NCBI GenBank assembly: GCA_910587595.1
Contig: CAJULQ010000004.1
Location: 103,695-167,694 of the forward strand
Direction of reading: 5' to 3'
Length of the DNA stretch: 64,000 nt
From: an uncultured Christensenellaceae bacterium
GTDB taxonomy: Bacteria > Bacillota > Clostridia > Christensenellales > Pumilibacteraceae
Shown in pieces: positions 34,047-42,693 of the stretch. The notes under the pieces are model-generated. The model did not search any database, was not told the DNA's origin, and worked only from the letters and a program-made list of their open reading frames with translations. Position 1 is the stretch's first letter, and every line of letters begins with the position of its first letter. The translations under genes were made by a program, and so were the position numbers.

Positions 34047-34264
34047 GTAATCAAGGTTGCGGCAGAGGTCGCTTGGGTAGCAATACCGACAAAAACATTG
34101 GTTGCATACAAATGCTCATCATTTTCCCCCTTATCATATAGCGGGACGGTCGGTTGGTTCAATCGGCCGTTTCGCATTTTACGGGGCATACACAATGGCA
34201 CATGCCCATGGCGGCGTATGCAAATCGATCGTAATAAAAAGACGGCTTACGCCGTCTTTTTATT
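34047..34264 (+). ncRNA. Candidate structured non-coding RNA, ~215 nt, class unknown
   Basis: The transcript is bounded by a near-consensus promoter (34012-34040) and an intrinsic terminator (34236-34261). It contains no convincing open frame; only a 9-codon ATG frame at 34111 lies wholly inside. Structure visible by eye: an 11-bp hairpin at 34146-34170 (ACGGTCGGTTG / CAATCGGCCGT, GTT loop), an 8-bp long-range pairing TTGCATAC (34102-34109) with GTATGCAA (34216-34223), and a competing GCATAC (34186-34191) for the same 3' strand. I checked by eye for tmRNA, RNase P, SRP RNA and 6S signature sequences and found none, but covariance models are needed. Confidence 0.72.
34236..34261 (+). terminator. 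Intrinsic terminator of the ncRNA
   Basis: AAAAAGACGGC and GCCGTCTTTTT form an 11-bp stem around a TTAC loop, followed by TATTATTTTT. Confidence 0.9.
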
Positions 34265-34312
34265 ATTTTTCCCATAATAATGGGAAGTTGTGTTTTTTCT
34301 TCGCAAATGCGG

Positions 34313-34318
34313 TATAAC
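34313..34318 (+). promoter_or_regulatory. -10 box (TATAAC) of the XRE gene, leaderless geometry
   Basis: TATAAC ends 6 nt before ATG 34325. The -35 element is weak (TTGTGT at 34288-34293, 19-nt spacing). Confidence 0.5.
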
Positions 34319-34324
34319 CGAAAT

Positions 34325-34528
34325 ATGCAAAAATTCGGAGACCGGTTGCGAAATTTGCGTGTCGAGCAAGGCATTTCGCAAGTAAAATTGGCCAAAGAGA
34401 TCAAGGCCGGACAGTCGGCCGTCAGTTTGTGGGAATTGACCCAACGCGAACCCACGCTGTCTAAGTTGGTGGCGCTTGCTCGCTATTTCGACGTAACGCT
34501 CGATTATTTGGCGGGCTTGGAAGATTAA
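34325..34528 (+). CDS. Small XRE-family HTH transcriptional regulator
   Basis: A 67-aa single-domain Cro/C1 regulator (MQKFGDRLRNLRVEQGISQ, AGQSAVSLWELTQREPTLSK, ending DYLAGLED). A frame opens upstream at 34280, but the domain begins at 34325 and no Shine-Dalgarno sequence is present; a TATAAC box ends 6 nt upstream, so translation may be leaderless. It closely resembles the XRE proteins at 3855 and 8240 in size and ending. It lies directly downstream of the ncRNA, and its own terminator overlaps the stop codon. Confidence 0.85.
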   Translation: MQKFGDRLRNLRVEQGISQVKLAKEIKAGQSAVSLWELTQREPTLSKLVALARYFDVTLDYLAGLED

Positions 34529-34559
34529 AAAACGCCCGCGGCTGTCGCGGACGTTTTTT
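34527..34559. terminator. Bidirectional intrinsic terminator
   Basis: AAAAAACGCCCGCG pairs with CGCGGACGTTTTTT (one mismatch) between the convergent genes ending at 34528 (+) and 34589 (-). Confidence 0.85.
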
Positions 34560-34588
34560 GTTGGGGTTATTGTTTTTCGGTGTATCGT

Positions 34589-34891
34589 TCAGTTTTTGAT
34601 ATAGGTGAGGCAGACCACTTCGCCGCTGCCTTCGCCCATCACGGTGATACCGTTGCTGATGCAGCGGTTGTCTTTGTTAAAGATGCATTTGGCGTTGCAA
34701 CGCACGGCGGTATCCACGCTGTAGTTGGCGGGGATGAAGTCGTCGGCGGCCTCGAACAGCGAGGTGCGCTTTTTTTCGTCGGGACGGTAGGTAAGGCAGT
34801 CGGTGCGCTCGCTCACGTCGATATCTTTGGCGCAGCAGCAGTAGCCTTTGTTGAACTTACATTCTTTCAATCCGCATTTGATGTCTTTCAC
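34589..34891 (-). CDS. Cysteine-rich protein with two DUF1540-like modules
   Basis: A 100-aa cytoplasmic protein made of two similar Cys-rich modules. The first (IKCGLKECKFNKGYCC ... DCLTY) and second (VRCNAKCIFNKDNRCISNG ... VCLTY) both have the C-x3-C-x-(Y/F)-N-x3-C pattern of DUF1540 proteins, thought to bind metal. Function is unknown; in Clostridia such proteins often accompany stress or sporulation genes. The start is GTG 34891 (AAGGAG upstream). It is monocistronic, convergent with the XRE gene, and shares a terminator with it. Confidence 0.75.
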   Translation of the reverse strand: MKDIKCGLKECKFNKGYCCCAKDIDVSERTDCLTYRPDEKKRTSLFEAADDFIPANYSVDTAVRCNAKCIFNKDNRCISNGITVMGEGSGEVVCLTYIKN

Positions 34892-35038
34892 GGTTTCTTC
34901 TCCTTTTTAATTTGTTTTGCTGTGTTAGTTTTCCCCGTTCGCCGCGGGGAATATACATAGACGGGCGCATGTATCGGGTCGCGCGGCGTTGCCGTTGCCT
35001 TTGTAAAGATAAGGCAGTGTTTTTTATGGCGTAGCCAC

Positions 35039-35067
35039 TTGCGTTGCGCGCGGTTGTGTGGTATAAT
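35039..35067 (+). promoter_or_regulatory. Promoter of the hydrogenase operon (TTGCGT-17-TATAAT)
   Basis: TTGCGT (35039-35044) and TATAAT (35062-35067) are separated by 17 nt. The first ATG is at 35184, leaving a 5' leader of about 110 nt in which I see no named riboswitch. Confidence 0.75.
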
Positions 35068-35183
35068 CATAGTGTAGAAAAATGTCGTAACCGTTTACAT
35101 AATTTCGGCGGCCTCGGCTTTGGCTTTCAAACAAAAAACGGACGGTTTGTCGTTTTCGAAACAGTAAGGAGGGCAAAAAAACT

Positions 35184-35429
35184 ATGGATATCAAGGTGTG
35201 TATCGGGTCGTCTTGCCATTTGCGGGGCAGCTACGAAGTGATCGAAAAGCTCAAACAATTGGTGGCCGACAACGGTCTTGAGGGCAAAGTAAATCTGGCG
35301 GCCAGCTTTTGCCTCGGCAAATGCGGCACGGGCGTAACGGTTACGGGCGACGGCGAGTTTTGGGACAACGTGACGCCCGAAACGGTGGAAAGTATTTTTG
35401 CCGAAAAAGTGCTCGGCAAGGGCGTGTAA
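35184..35429 (+). CDS. Thioredoxin-like [2Fe-2S] ferredoxin (NuoE/HydC-type domain)
   Basis: An 81-aa stand-alone thioredoxin-like ferredoxin. The four cluster cysteines are visible as C-x4-C (VCIGSSCHLRG) and C-x3-C (ASFCLGKCGTGV), the pattern of NuoE and HydC domains. It probably carries electrons to or from the hydrogenase-like proteins encoded next. AGGAGG lies upstream of the ATG. It is the first gene of a four-gene set with a HydS-like protein, a SpoIIE-type phosphatase and a monomeric [FeFe] hydrogenase. Confidence 0.88.
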   Translation: MDIKVCIGSSCHLRGSYEVIEKLKQLVADNGLEGKVNLAASFCLGKCGTGVTVTGDGEFWDNVTPETVESIFAEKVLGKGV

Positions 35430-35475
35430 CGGCGGCTTACCGCGCAGAGCGGCCATAGGTTGCGGAGGAAACCCC

Positions 35476-37179
35476 ATGCGTGAATATTTGAATTTCAAGC
35501 AGGCAAACTGCAAGAACTGTTATAAATGTTTGCGGGAATGTCCCGTAAAAGCCATTACGGTGATCGGCGACCGCGCGCGCATACGCGACGACTTATGCGT
35601 GTTGTGCGGGCACTGCACGGGCGCGTGCAGTTTTAACGCCAAACAAGTGGTGAACGATATTGCGGCGGTCAAAAAACTGCTGGGCGGCAAAAAGCCGGTG
35701 ATCGTATCGGTGGCGCCCGCGTTCGTGGCCAGCTTTTCGCCCGATTTTGCGGCCTTTCGGCAAGCGCTTATAAAACTCGGCTTTGCCGACGCATTCGAAA
35801 CGGCGGACGGCGCGCGCGAAGTATCGGCGCGCTACCACGATCTATTGGAAAGCGGCCGCTACCGCAATCTCATCGCCTCGGCGTGTCCGTCTATCGTGCG
35901 GCTCATTCGGCTGTATTATCCCGAAGCGTTGCCCTATTTGGCGCCCGTGGTTAGCCCCATGGTGGCGCACGCCAAGCTGTTGCGCGCGCAATTCCCCGAC
36001 GGCAAATTGGTGTTCGTGGGGCCGTGTATCGCCAAAAAGCGCGAGGCCGACGAGAGCGGCCTCATTGACGCGGTGCTCACGTTCGAGGAGATAAACGCCA
36101 TGTTTGCCGAGGCGGGCATCGATCCCGCGGCCATGGCGGACGGTGCATCCACGGCGGACGGCGCGGCGGCGCAAAAGAACGCGGCGCGATATTATCCCAT
36201 CAACCGCGGCATCATCAAGTCGTTCGACGTGTTCCATAAAAACTACGAGTATATCAGCGTGGACGGGTTGGCGCGCGCCAAAGACGTGCTCGGCAACATC
36301 GACACGCTGTCGGGCATGTTCATAGAAATGCACGCGTGCGAATTTTCGTGTATCAACGGACCGTGCACGCTGCACAAAGAAAAAGGCGGATTTATAAAAG
36401 CCACCGAAACGGTGCGGTCGTATGCCAAAACGGGGCAAACGGCGTTGCCGCCCGTAAGCAACACCGATCTATGCTGCCAATACAAAAAGTTGGCCGACAG
36501 CCGCAAAACGCCGAGCGAAGAGGAGATCCGCAAGATCTTGGCGGCCACGGGCAAGCTTACGCCCGAAGACGAGCTCAACTGCGGCGCATGCGGCTACGAC
36601 ACTTGTCGGGAAAAGGCGATCGCGGTGTACAACGGCATGGCGGAGATCAGCATGTGCGTGCCGCATATGCGCGAGCGCGCCGAGGGGCTTTCTTACGACA
36701 TCATTCAAAACAGCCCCAACGGCATATTCGCGCTCGATAAAGACCTTGTGATCACCGAGATCAACGAGCGGGCGGCGCAACTGTTGGGCGGCGTGAAAAC
36801 CATGTTAAAGGGTGAAACGCTCGATAAATACACCAACCCCGCCGATTTCTATGCGGCGCTGTACGATAACGAGTTTTTCACCGCCAAAAAGGTGCAGCTC
36901 GAGCACACGGGCAAATGGGTGGAGGCCACCATACGAAAAGTACGCAACCAAGACATGCTTTTTTGTATCATGAAAGATATAACCGAAGACGTGGACTATA
37001 ACACGCGTATCAACAAGATCAAAGAAGAAACGGTGGCGGCGGCCGACGAAGTGGTGAAAAAGCAGATGCGCGTGGTGCAAGAGATCGCCTCGCTGCTCGG
37101 CGAAACCACCGCCGAAACCAAAATAGCGCTCTTAAAGTTGCGCGACACGGTCGCCACGCAAGAGCGCGACGATAAGTAG
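35476..37179 (+). CDS. HydS-like sensory [FeFe] hydrogenase with FeS and PAS domains
   Basis: A 567-aa protein. Residues 10-55 hold a 2x[4Fe-4S] ferredoxin domain (CKNCYKCLRECPV, CVLCGHCTGAC). Residues ~75-300 are an H-cluster domain with the cluster cysteines kept at 137 (ASACPS), 184 (VGPCIAKK), 288 and 292 (HACEFSC). The proton-shuttling Cys of the first motif (TSCCP) is Ala136. Residues ~369-394 are a four-Cys FeS domain (CGACGYDTC ... C). Residues ~405-515 are a PAS domain, followed by a coiled tail. This is the architecture of group C sensory hydrogenases (HydS). The start is ATG 35476 with GGAGG; an earlier in-frame codon overlaps the ferredoxin gene. Confidence 0.92.
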   Translation: MREYLNFKQANCKNCYKCLRECPVKAITVIGDRARIRDDLCVLCGHCTGACSFNAKQVVNDIAAVKKLLGGKKPVIVSVAPAFVASFSPDFAAFRQALIKLGFADAFETADGAREVSARYHDLLESGRYRNLIASACPSIVRLIRLYYPEALPYLAPVVSPMVAHAKLLRAQFPDGKLVFVGPCIAKKREADESGLIDAVLTFEEINAMFAEAGIDPAAMADGASTADGAAAQKNAARYYPINRGIIKSFDVFHKNYEYISVDGLARAKDVLGNIDTLSGMFIEMHACEFSCINGPCTLHKEKGGFIKATETVRSYAKTGQTALPPVSNTDLCCQYKKLADSRKTPSEEEIRKILAATGKLTPEDELNCGACGYDTCREKAIAVYNGMAEISMCVPHMRERAEGLSYDIIQNSPNGIFALDKDLVITEINERAAQLLGGVKTMLKGETLDKYTNPADFYAALYDNEFFTAKKVQLEHTGKWVEATIRKVRNQDMLFCIMKDITEDVDYNTRINKIKEETVAAADEVVKKQMRVVQEIASLLGETTAETKIALLKLRDTVATQERDDK

Positions 37180-37189
37180 GAGAGAGCGC

Positions 37190-38356
37190 ATGCCTACAAA
37201 CGTTTTGGAATACGGGTACGTATCGCTCAACAAGAAAAACGAAGAACTGTGCGGCGACAACGTGGAGATGATCCCCGACGAAAGCGGCGGCGCCACCTTG
37301 GTGTTGGCCGACGGCTTGGGCAGCGGCGTAAAGGCCAACATTTTGTCCACGCTTACCGCCAAGATCTTATGCACCATGGCGGCGGCCAAAGTGCCGCTCG
37401 AAGAGTGCATAGACACCGTGGCGGGCAGTCTGCCCGTGTGCCGCGAGCGCGGCGTGGCCTATTCCACGTTTTCGCTGTGCACGGTGCAACCGGACGGAAG
37501 CGGGTATTTGGCCGAATTCGACAACCCGCCCGCCGTGTTTTTGCGGGGCGGCAAGTGGGAGCCGCTCGAACGGGTTGAACGCGAGTACGGCGGCAAAAAG
37601 CTGTATTTGAGTCGCTTGCAAATGCAAAAGGGCGACGTGTTGCTCATCATGAGCGACGGCGTGGTGCACGCGGGCATCGGCGAAACGCTCAACTTCGGCT
37701 GGGATATCAAAGAGATCCGCGAGTTTGCCGAGATCCAATACGATCCCGCGCTCAGCGCCCGCACCATGGCAAGTATCATGGCCAACGCGTGCTATGAGCT
37801 GTACGGCAAGCGCCCCGGCGACGACACCACCGTGTTGGCGGTAAAGTATCGCCCGCCGCTCACCGTAAACATGATGATCGGCCCGCCCTCGTCGCCCGAA
37901 AGCGACGGCTTGGTGGTGCGCGAGTTTATGGCGCACGACGGCAAACGCGTGGTGTGCGGCGGCACGAGCAGCCAAGTGGTGGCGCGCGAGCTCAAAACGC
38001 AAGTAACCACGAGTTTCGATTATTTTGACAAAGACGTGCCGCCCATCGGGTATATCGACGGCATAGACCTCACGTGCGAGGGCGTGCTCACGCTCAAAAA
38101 GTTGCTTGTCTACGCCCAAAAGTATGTATCCGCCAAAGACCCCGACATCAAGATCTTCAAGGGTAAAGACGGCGCGAGCCTATTAGCCAACCTTTTGTTG
38201 ATAGACGCCACCGAAGTCAATTTGTTCGTGGGGCGCGGCGTGAACCTTGCGCACGAGGGGCTTGACATAGACAACAAGACCAAACTCGATTCGGTAGTCA
38301 AGCTGTTGGGCATTTTCAAAACGCTCAACAAAACGGTGCACATCAAATATTATTAG
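37190..38356 (+). CDS. SpoIIE-family PP2C-type protein phosphatase
   Basis: A 388-aa protein. The first ~220 residues form a PP2C/SpoIIE Ser/Thr phosphatase: CGDNVEMI, then LVLADGLGSGVKANILSTL (metal-binding Asp), LLIMSDGVVHAG and PGDDTTVLAVKY with the terminal metal-binding Asp pair. The C-terminal ~165 residues are uncharacterised. It sits 10 nt after the HydS-like gene and 24 nt before a catalytic hydrogenase gene, a context described for group C hydrogenase operons (for instance in Ruminococcus). A role in passing the H2 signal through dephosphorylation is an inference. Confidence 0.9.
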   Translation: MPTNVLEYGYVSLNKKNEELCGDNVEMIPDESGGATLVLADGLGSGVKANILSTLTAKILCTMAAAKVPLEECIDTVAGSLPVCRERGVAYSTFSLCTVQPDGSGYLAEFDNPPAVFLRGGKWEPLERVEREYGGKKLYLSRLQMQKGDVLLIMSDGVVHAGIGETLNFGWDIKEIREFAEIQYDPALSARTMASIMANACYELYGKRPGDDTTVLAVKYRPPLTVNMMIGPPSSPESDGLVVREFMAHDGKRVVCGGTSSQVVARELKTQVTTSFDYFDKDVPPIGYIDGIDLTCEGVLTLKKLLVYAQKYVSAKDPDIKIFKGKDGASLLANLLLIDATEVNLFVGRGVNLAHEGLDIDNKTKLDSVVKLLGIFKTLNKTVHIKYY

Positions 38357-38380
38357 GATTACAAAACAGTAGGTAATAAA

Positions 38381-39829
38381 ATGAAAGAAAGAGTATTCGA
38401 CACCAAAGTACAATTGCTCAAATACAAAGCGCTCAAAGCGGTTATCGAGCGCGCCTATGCGGGAACGCTCGAACAAGCGCTGTACGAGATCCCCAAAGAG
38501 ATCGTGCCCGGCCCCAAGTCGGACATGCGTTGCTGTATCTACAAAGAACGCGCGGTGCTATCTGAGCGCGTGCGCATGGCCATGGGCGGCGATAAAAACA
38601 ACCCCAACGTGGTGGAAACGTTGCCCGTGGCGTGCGACGAGTGCCCCATGGAAAGCTATTTCGTTACGCCCGCTTGTCGCGGCTGTATCAACCACAAGTG
38701 CATGGAATCGTGCCCGCGCGGGGCGATCACCATAGAAAACCGCACGGCCAAGATCGACGCCGAAAAGTGCATCGAGTGCGGCCGATGCGCCAAGAGCTGC
38801 CCGTACGGCGCCATTATCGAGTTGGCGCGCCCGTGCGTGAAAGCGTGCAAGATAAACGCGCTGAAGATAAGCGAGGATAAAACGGCGGTGATCGACAACG
38901 ACAAGTGCGTGATGTGCGGCGCGTGCGTGCAAGCTTGCCCGTTCGGCGCCATTGTGGATAAATCGTATGTGCTCGATTGCGTGGAGATCTTGAAAGAGGC
39001 CGAAAAAAGCAAACGCAAAGTGTATGCCATTATCGCGCCCGCCATCGTCAGCCAATTCAAATACGCCAAGATCGAGCAGATCGTAGAGGGTATCAAAAAA
39101 CTCGGTTTCCACCAAGTGATAGAAACGGCCATGGGCGCCGACATCACGCTCGGCAAAGAAATGGAAGAACTCGGCGAGCGCGACAAGATGACCACGAGTT
39201 GTTGCCCCAGCTTTGTGATGTATATAGAAAAGCATTTCCCCAAGTTGGTGCCGTATATATCGAGTTCACCCAGCCCCATGGTGGAGGCGGCCAAACTCAT
39301 AAAGCGCACGTCGCCCGACAGCAAGGTGGTGTTTATCGGCCCGTGCGCCTCCAAAAAATACGAGTACAAGCTGGAAAAAACGGGCGGCGCGGTAGACTGC
39401 GTGATCTCGTTTGAAGAGTTGCAAGCTTTTTTGGACGCCCGCGGTATCGACGTTTCGTCGCTCGAAGAGTCGCCGCTTAACAACGCGTCGAAATACGGCC
39501 GTCTGTTTGCCAAGAGCGGCGGCATTTCGCAAGGAGTGAAAGAGTTGCGCGAAAAGTACGGCATCACCAAAGAGATATGCCCGCTCGCGCTCAACGGTCT
39601 CGAGCAGATCCGTTTGGCCATGTTGCGCATGAACGCCGGCAAACTGCCCGAAAACTTTATAGAGGGCATGGCGTGCGAGGGCGGTTGCTTAAACGGCCCG
39701 CTTTGCTTAAGTCACGGCGACAAAAACGTGCTCGACGTGGACAAGTACGGTGCGCAAGCCCGCGAGCAAGACATTGCCATGAGCATGAAACTGTACGAGA
39801 TGACTCTTGATAAAAAAGAAGAAAAATAA
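38381..39829 (+). CDS. Monomeric [FeFe] hydrogenase (group B-like)
   Basis: A 482-aa enzyme that catalyses reversible H2 formation from reduced ferredoxin. It has an N-terminal Cys-rich region with ferredoxin-type [4Fe-4S] motifs (CIECGRCAKSCPYG, CVMCGACVQACPFG) and an H-cluster domain with all hallmark motifs: MTTSCCPSFV (both Cys kept, 274/275), IGPCASKKYE and EGMACEGGCLNG. Unlike the HydS-like neighbour it keeps the proton-transfer Cys, so it should be catalytic. The maturases HydE, HydF and HydG are not in the window. Confidence 0.93.
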   Translation: MKERVFDTKVQLLKYKALKAVIERAYAGTLEQALYEIPKEIVPGPKSDMRCCIYKERAVLSERVRMAMGGDKNNPNVVETLPVACDECPMESYFVTPACRGCINHKCMESCPRGAITIENRTAKIDAEKCIECGRCAKSCPYGAIIELARPCVKACKINALKISEDKTAVIDNDKCVMCGACVQACPFGAIVDKSYVLDCVEILKEAEKSKRKVYAIIAPAIVSQFKYAKIEQIVEGIKKLGFHQVIETAMGADITLGKEMEELGERDKMTTSCCPSFVMYIEKHFPKLVPYISSSPSPMVEAAKLIKRTSPDSKVVFIGPCASKKYEYKLEKTGGAVDCVISFEELQAFLDARGIDVSSLEESPLNNASKYGRLFAKSGGISQGVKELREKYGITKEICPLALNGLEQIRLAMLRMNAGKLPENFIEGMACEGGCLNGPLCLSHGDKNVLDVDKYGAQAREQDIAMSMKLYEMTLDKKEEK

Positions 39830-39863
39830 AAGGGTATACAATTTACAAGAAGGATATAGAAAC

Positions 39864-41231
<1,368 letters not shown>

Positions 41232-41253
41232 CATGCCGCTTTATAACGGTAAC

Positions 41254-41288
41254 AAAAAGCGACTTCCGAATAGGGAAGTCGCTTTTTT
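41254..41288. terminator. Bidirectional intrinsic terminator between purF and the GntR-type gene
   Basis: AAAAAGCGACTTCC and GGAAGTCGCTTTTT form a 14-bp stem with T and A runs on either side; it serves both convergent genes. Confidence 0.92.
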
Positions 41289-41310
41289 ATCGGTCGTTTT
41301 CTGCGTTGGG

Positions 41311-42468
41311 TCATTTGTGTTCTATGTGCGGCGGGTAAGACGGCGGACGCTGTAAAGACAGCGGCTCGGCAATGCGGCGCACGGTGTCGCCGGCAACGAT
41401 ACGGAAAGGCACGTATATTTTGTTGCTCACGATCTTTTGGTTGATCTTGGCGAGTAACGTTTCGGTGGCGATGCGGCCGATCTCGTCTTGGTCTTGTTGC
41501 ACGTGCGTAACGTCGGGGCCGGCCACGGCGTCGTTTTCGTCAAACATGATCACCGAATAATCTTCGGGCACCTTTTTATGCAGTTCGCGCAAGGCGCGAA
41601 ACAGCAGTTTTGCCACGGTAAATTCGGACGCGATCAGCGCCGTGATCTGCGGATTGTTCGATAAATATTCTTTGATGCGTTGCACGTCTTGCGTTTGCAC
41701 GTCGGGATCGTTGCCGCGGTGGGGGCTTAATACGCCGTCTAAAAAGTTGGCCTCGGTTACTTGCCGATTGGCCATGAAGTGCGCCGAAGTAAAGCCGTTT
41801 ACGCGATCTTCCACGGTAGACGTTTTGCTTTGCGGACTGCTTATAAAGGCGATATGTTCGTGACCGTGTTGAAACAAGTGTTCGGTGGCGGCTACGGCGG
41901 CGTCGAAGTTGTCGGTGCTCACGCCCGGAATGGAAAAACCGGGAAAGTTGCGGTCTACCAAAACAATGGGGAATTTGTCAAAGTGATACTGTATGAGCGC
42001 TTTGTTATAGTATTCTTCGTGAATGGGCTGAATGAGCAATCCGTCCACGCCGAGAGCCACAAGGTCTTGAATGGCTTTAGTTTCGGTTTCGGAGTCGTCT
42101 AACGAATTTTTGAAAATAACGTGGTAGCCGTGTTGGGCGGCCGTGCGTTCCACCGCCGTTAAAATGCGCAACCCGAAACTTGCGCCCACGTTGCACAGCG
42201 CCAACCCGATCGTGCGCTGTTTTGCTTGCATGGGGATCCTTTCCACAAACGTGCCGCGCCCCGCAATGCGCGAGATATACCCCTCTTTGCGCAGCATTTG
42301 CATGGCCTTTTGCACGGTGATACGCGATACGTAAAACGTTTCGGTCAACTCCAATTCGGTGGGCAGCATGGAGCCGGGGGGATATTTTCCCTCTAAAATA
42401 TCTTGTTTCAGTTGGTTATAAACTTCGGAGTACAGCGAAAGCTTTGGTTTGTTTTTGTCGCCGGACAT
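41311..42468 (-). CDS. GntR-HTH / LacI-type sugar-binding transcriptional regulator
   Basis: A 385-aa regulator. Residues ~10-75 form a GntR winged helix (SLYSEVYNQLKQDILEGKYP, SRITVQKAMQMLRKEGYI, GRGTFV). Residues ~85-370 form a periplasmic-binding-protein-like effector domain (LALCNVGASFGLRILTAVER, VDGLLIQPIHEE, VDRNFPGFSIPGVSTDNFDA). The AraR-type combination binds sugars. It is divergent from a sugar ABC importer and alpha-mannanase genes, so it is probably their local repressor, with mannose or a manno-oligosaccharide as the likely inducer (inference). Candidate operators lie in the 225-nt divergent region. Confidence 0.92.
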   Translation of the reverse strand: MSGDKNKPKLSLYSEVYNQLKQDILEGKYPPGSMLPTELELTETFYVSRITVQKAMQMLRKEGYISRIAGRGTFVERIPMQAKQRTIGLALCNVGASFGLRILTAVERTAAQHGYHVIFKNSLDDSETETKAIQDLVALGVDGLLIQPIHEEYYNKALIQYHFDKFPIVLVDRNFPGFSIPGVSTDNFDAAVAATEHLFQHGHEHIAFISSPQSKTSTVEDRVNGFTSAHFMANRQVTEANFLDGVLSPHRGNDPDVQTQDVQRIKEYLSNNPQITALIASEFTVAKLLFRALRELHKKVPEDYSVIMFDENDAVAGPDVTHVQQDQDEIGRIATETLLAKINQKIVSNKIYVPFRIVAGDTVRRIAEPLSLQRPPSYPPHIEHK

Positions 42469-42566
42469 GATCTTTTCCCCTTTATTTTAGGTGGTTTATA
42501 CGCATACTATAGCATACAATGGCGGGCGCGTCAATAGTTTTTGGGCAAAAAAATGCCGATATGTTA

Positions 42567-42579
42567 TACAAATGTTGTA
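42567..42579. promoter_or_regulatory. Candidate operator palindrome (TACAA-N3-TTGTA)
   Basis: TACAAATGTTGTA lies in the A/T-rich divergent region between the GntR-type regulator and the importer operon. Its outer bases resemble AraR-type half-sites. Binding is inferred. Confidence 0.45.
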
Positions 42580-42615
42580 AATAGTATAGATATGATATAA
42601 AATGAATTAAACATA

Positions 42616-42644
42616 TTGCCAAAATCGCAAACGCATGGTATGAT
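42616..42644 (+). promoter_or_regulatory. Promoter of the mannan operon (TTGCCA-17-TATGAT)
   Basis: TTGCCA (42616-42621) and TATGAT (42639-42644) are 17 nt apart; the start codon is 50 nt downstream of the -10 box with AAGGAGGAG before it. Confidence 0.7.
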
Positions 42645-42656
42645 AAAAATGTAAAA

Positions 42657-42674
42657 CGGCAATGTATGTTGCCG
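42657..42674. promoter_or_regulatory. Candidate operator just downstream of the transcription start (CGGCAA-N6-TTGCCG)
   Basis: A perfect 6-bp inverted repeat, CGGCAATGTATGTTGCCG, about 6 nt after the predicted +1. This position suits a roadblock-type repressor site. Confidence 0.5.
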
Positions 42675-42693
42675 AAACCGCAAGGAGGAGAAT

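Noticed and set aside
34047..34264. tmRNA, RNase P RNA, SRP RNA or 6S RNA identity for the ncRNA
   Set aside because: None of the signature sequences I know for these RNAs is visible, and the two ends do not pair to a long closing helix; left as class unknown.
34102..34317. A 71-codon frame across the ncRNA
   Set aside because: It runs through the intrinsic terminator, starts with TTG without a ribosome-binding site and has no recognisable domain.
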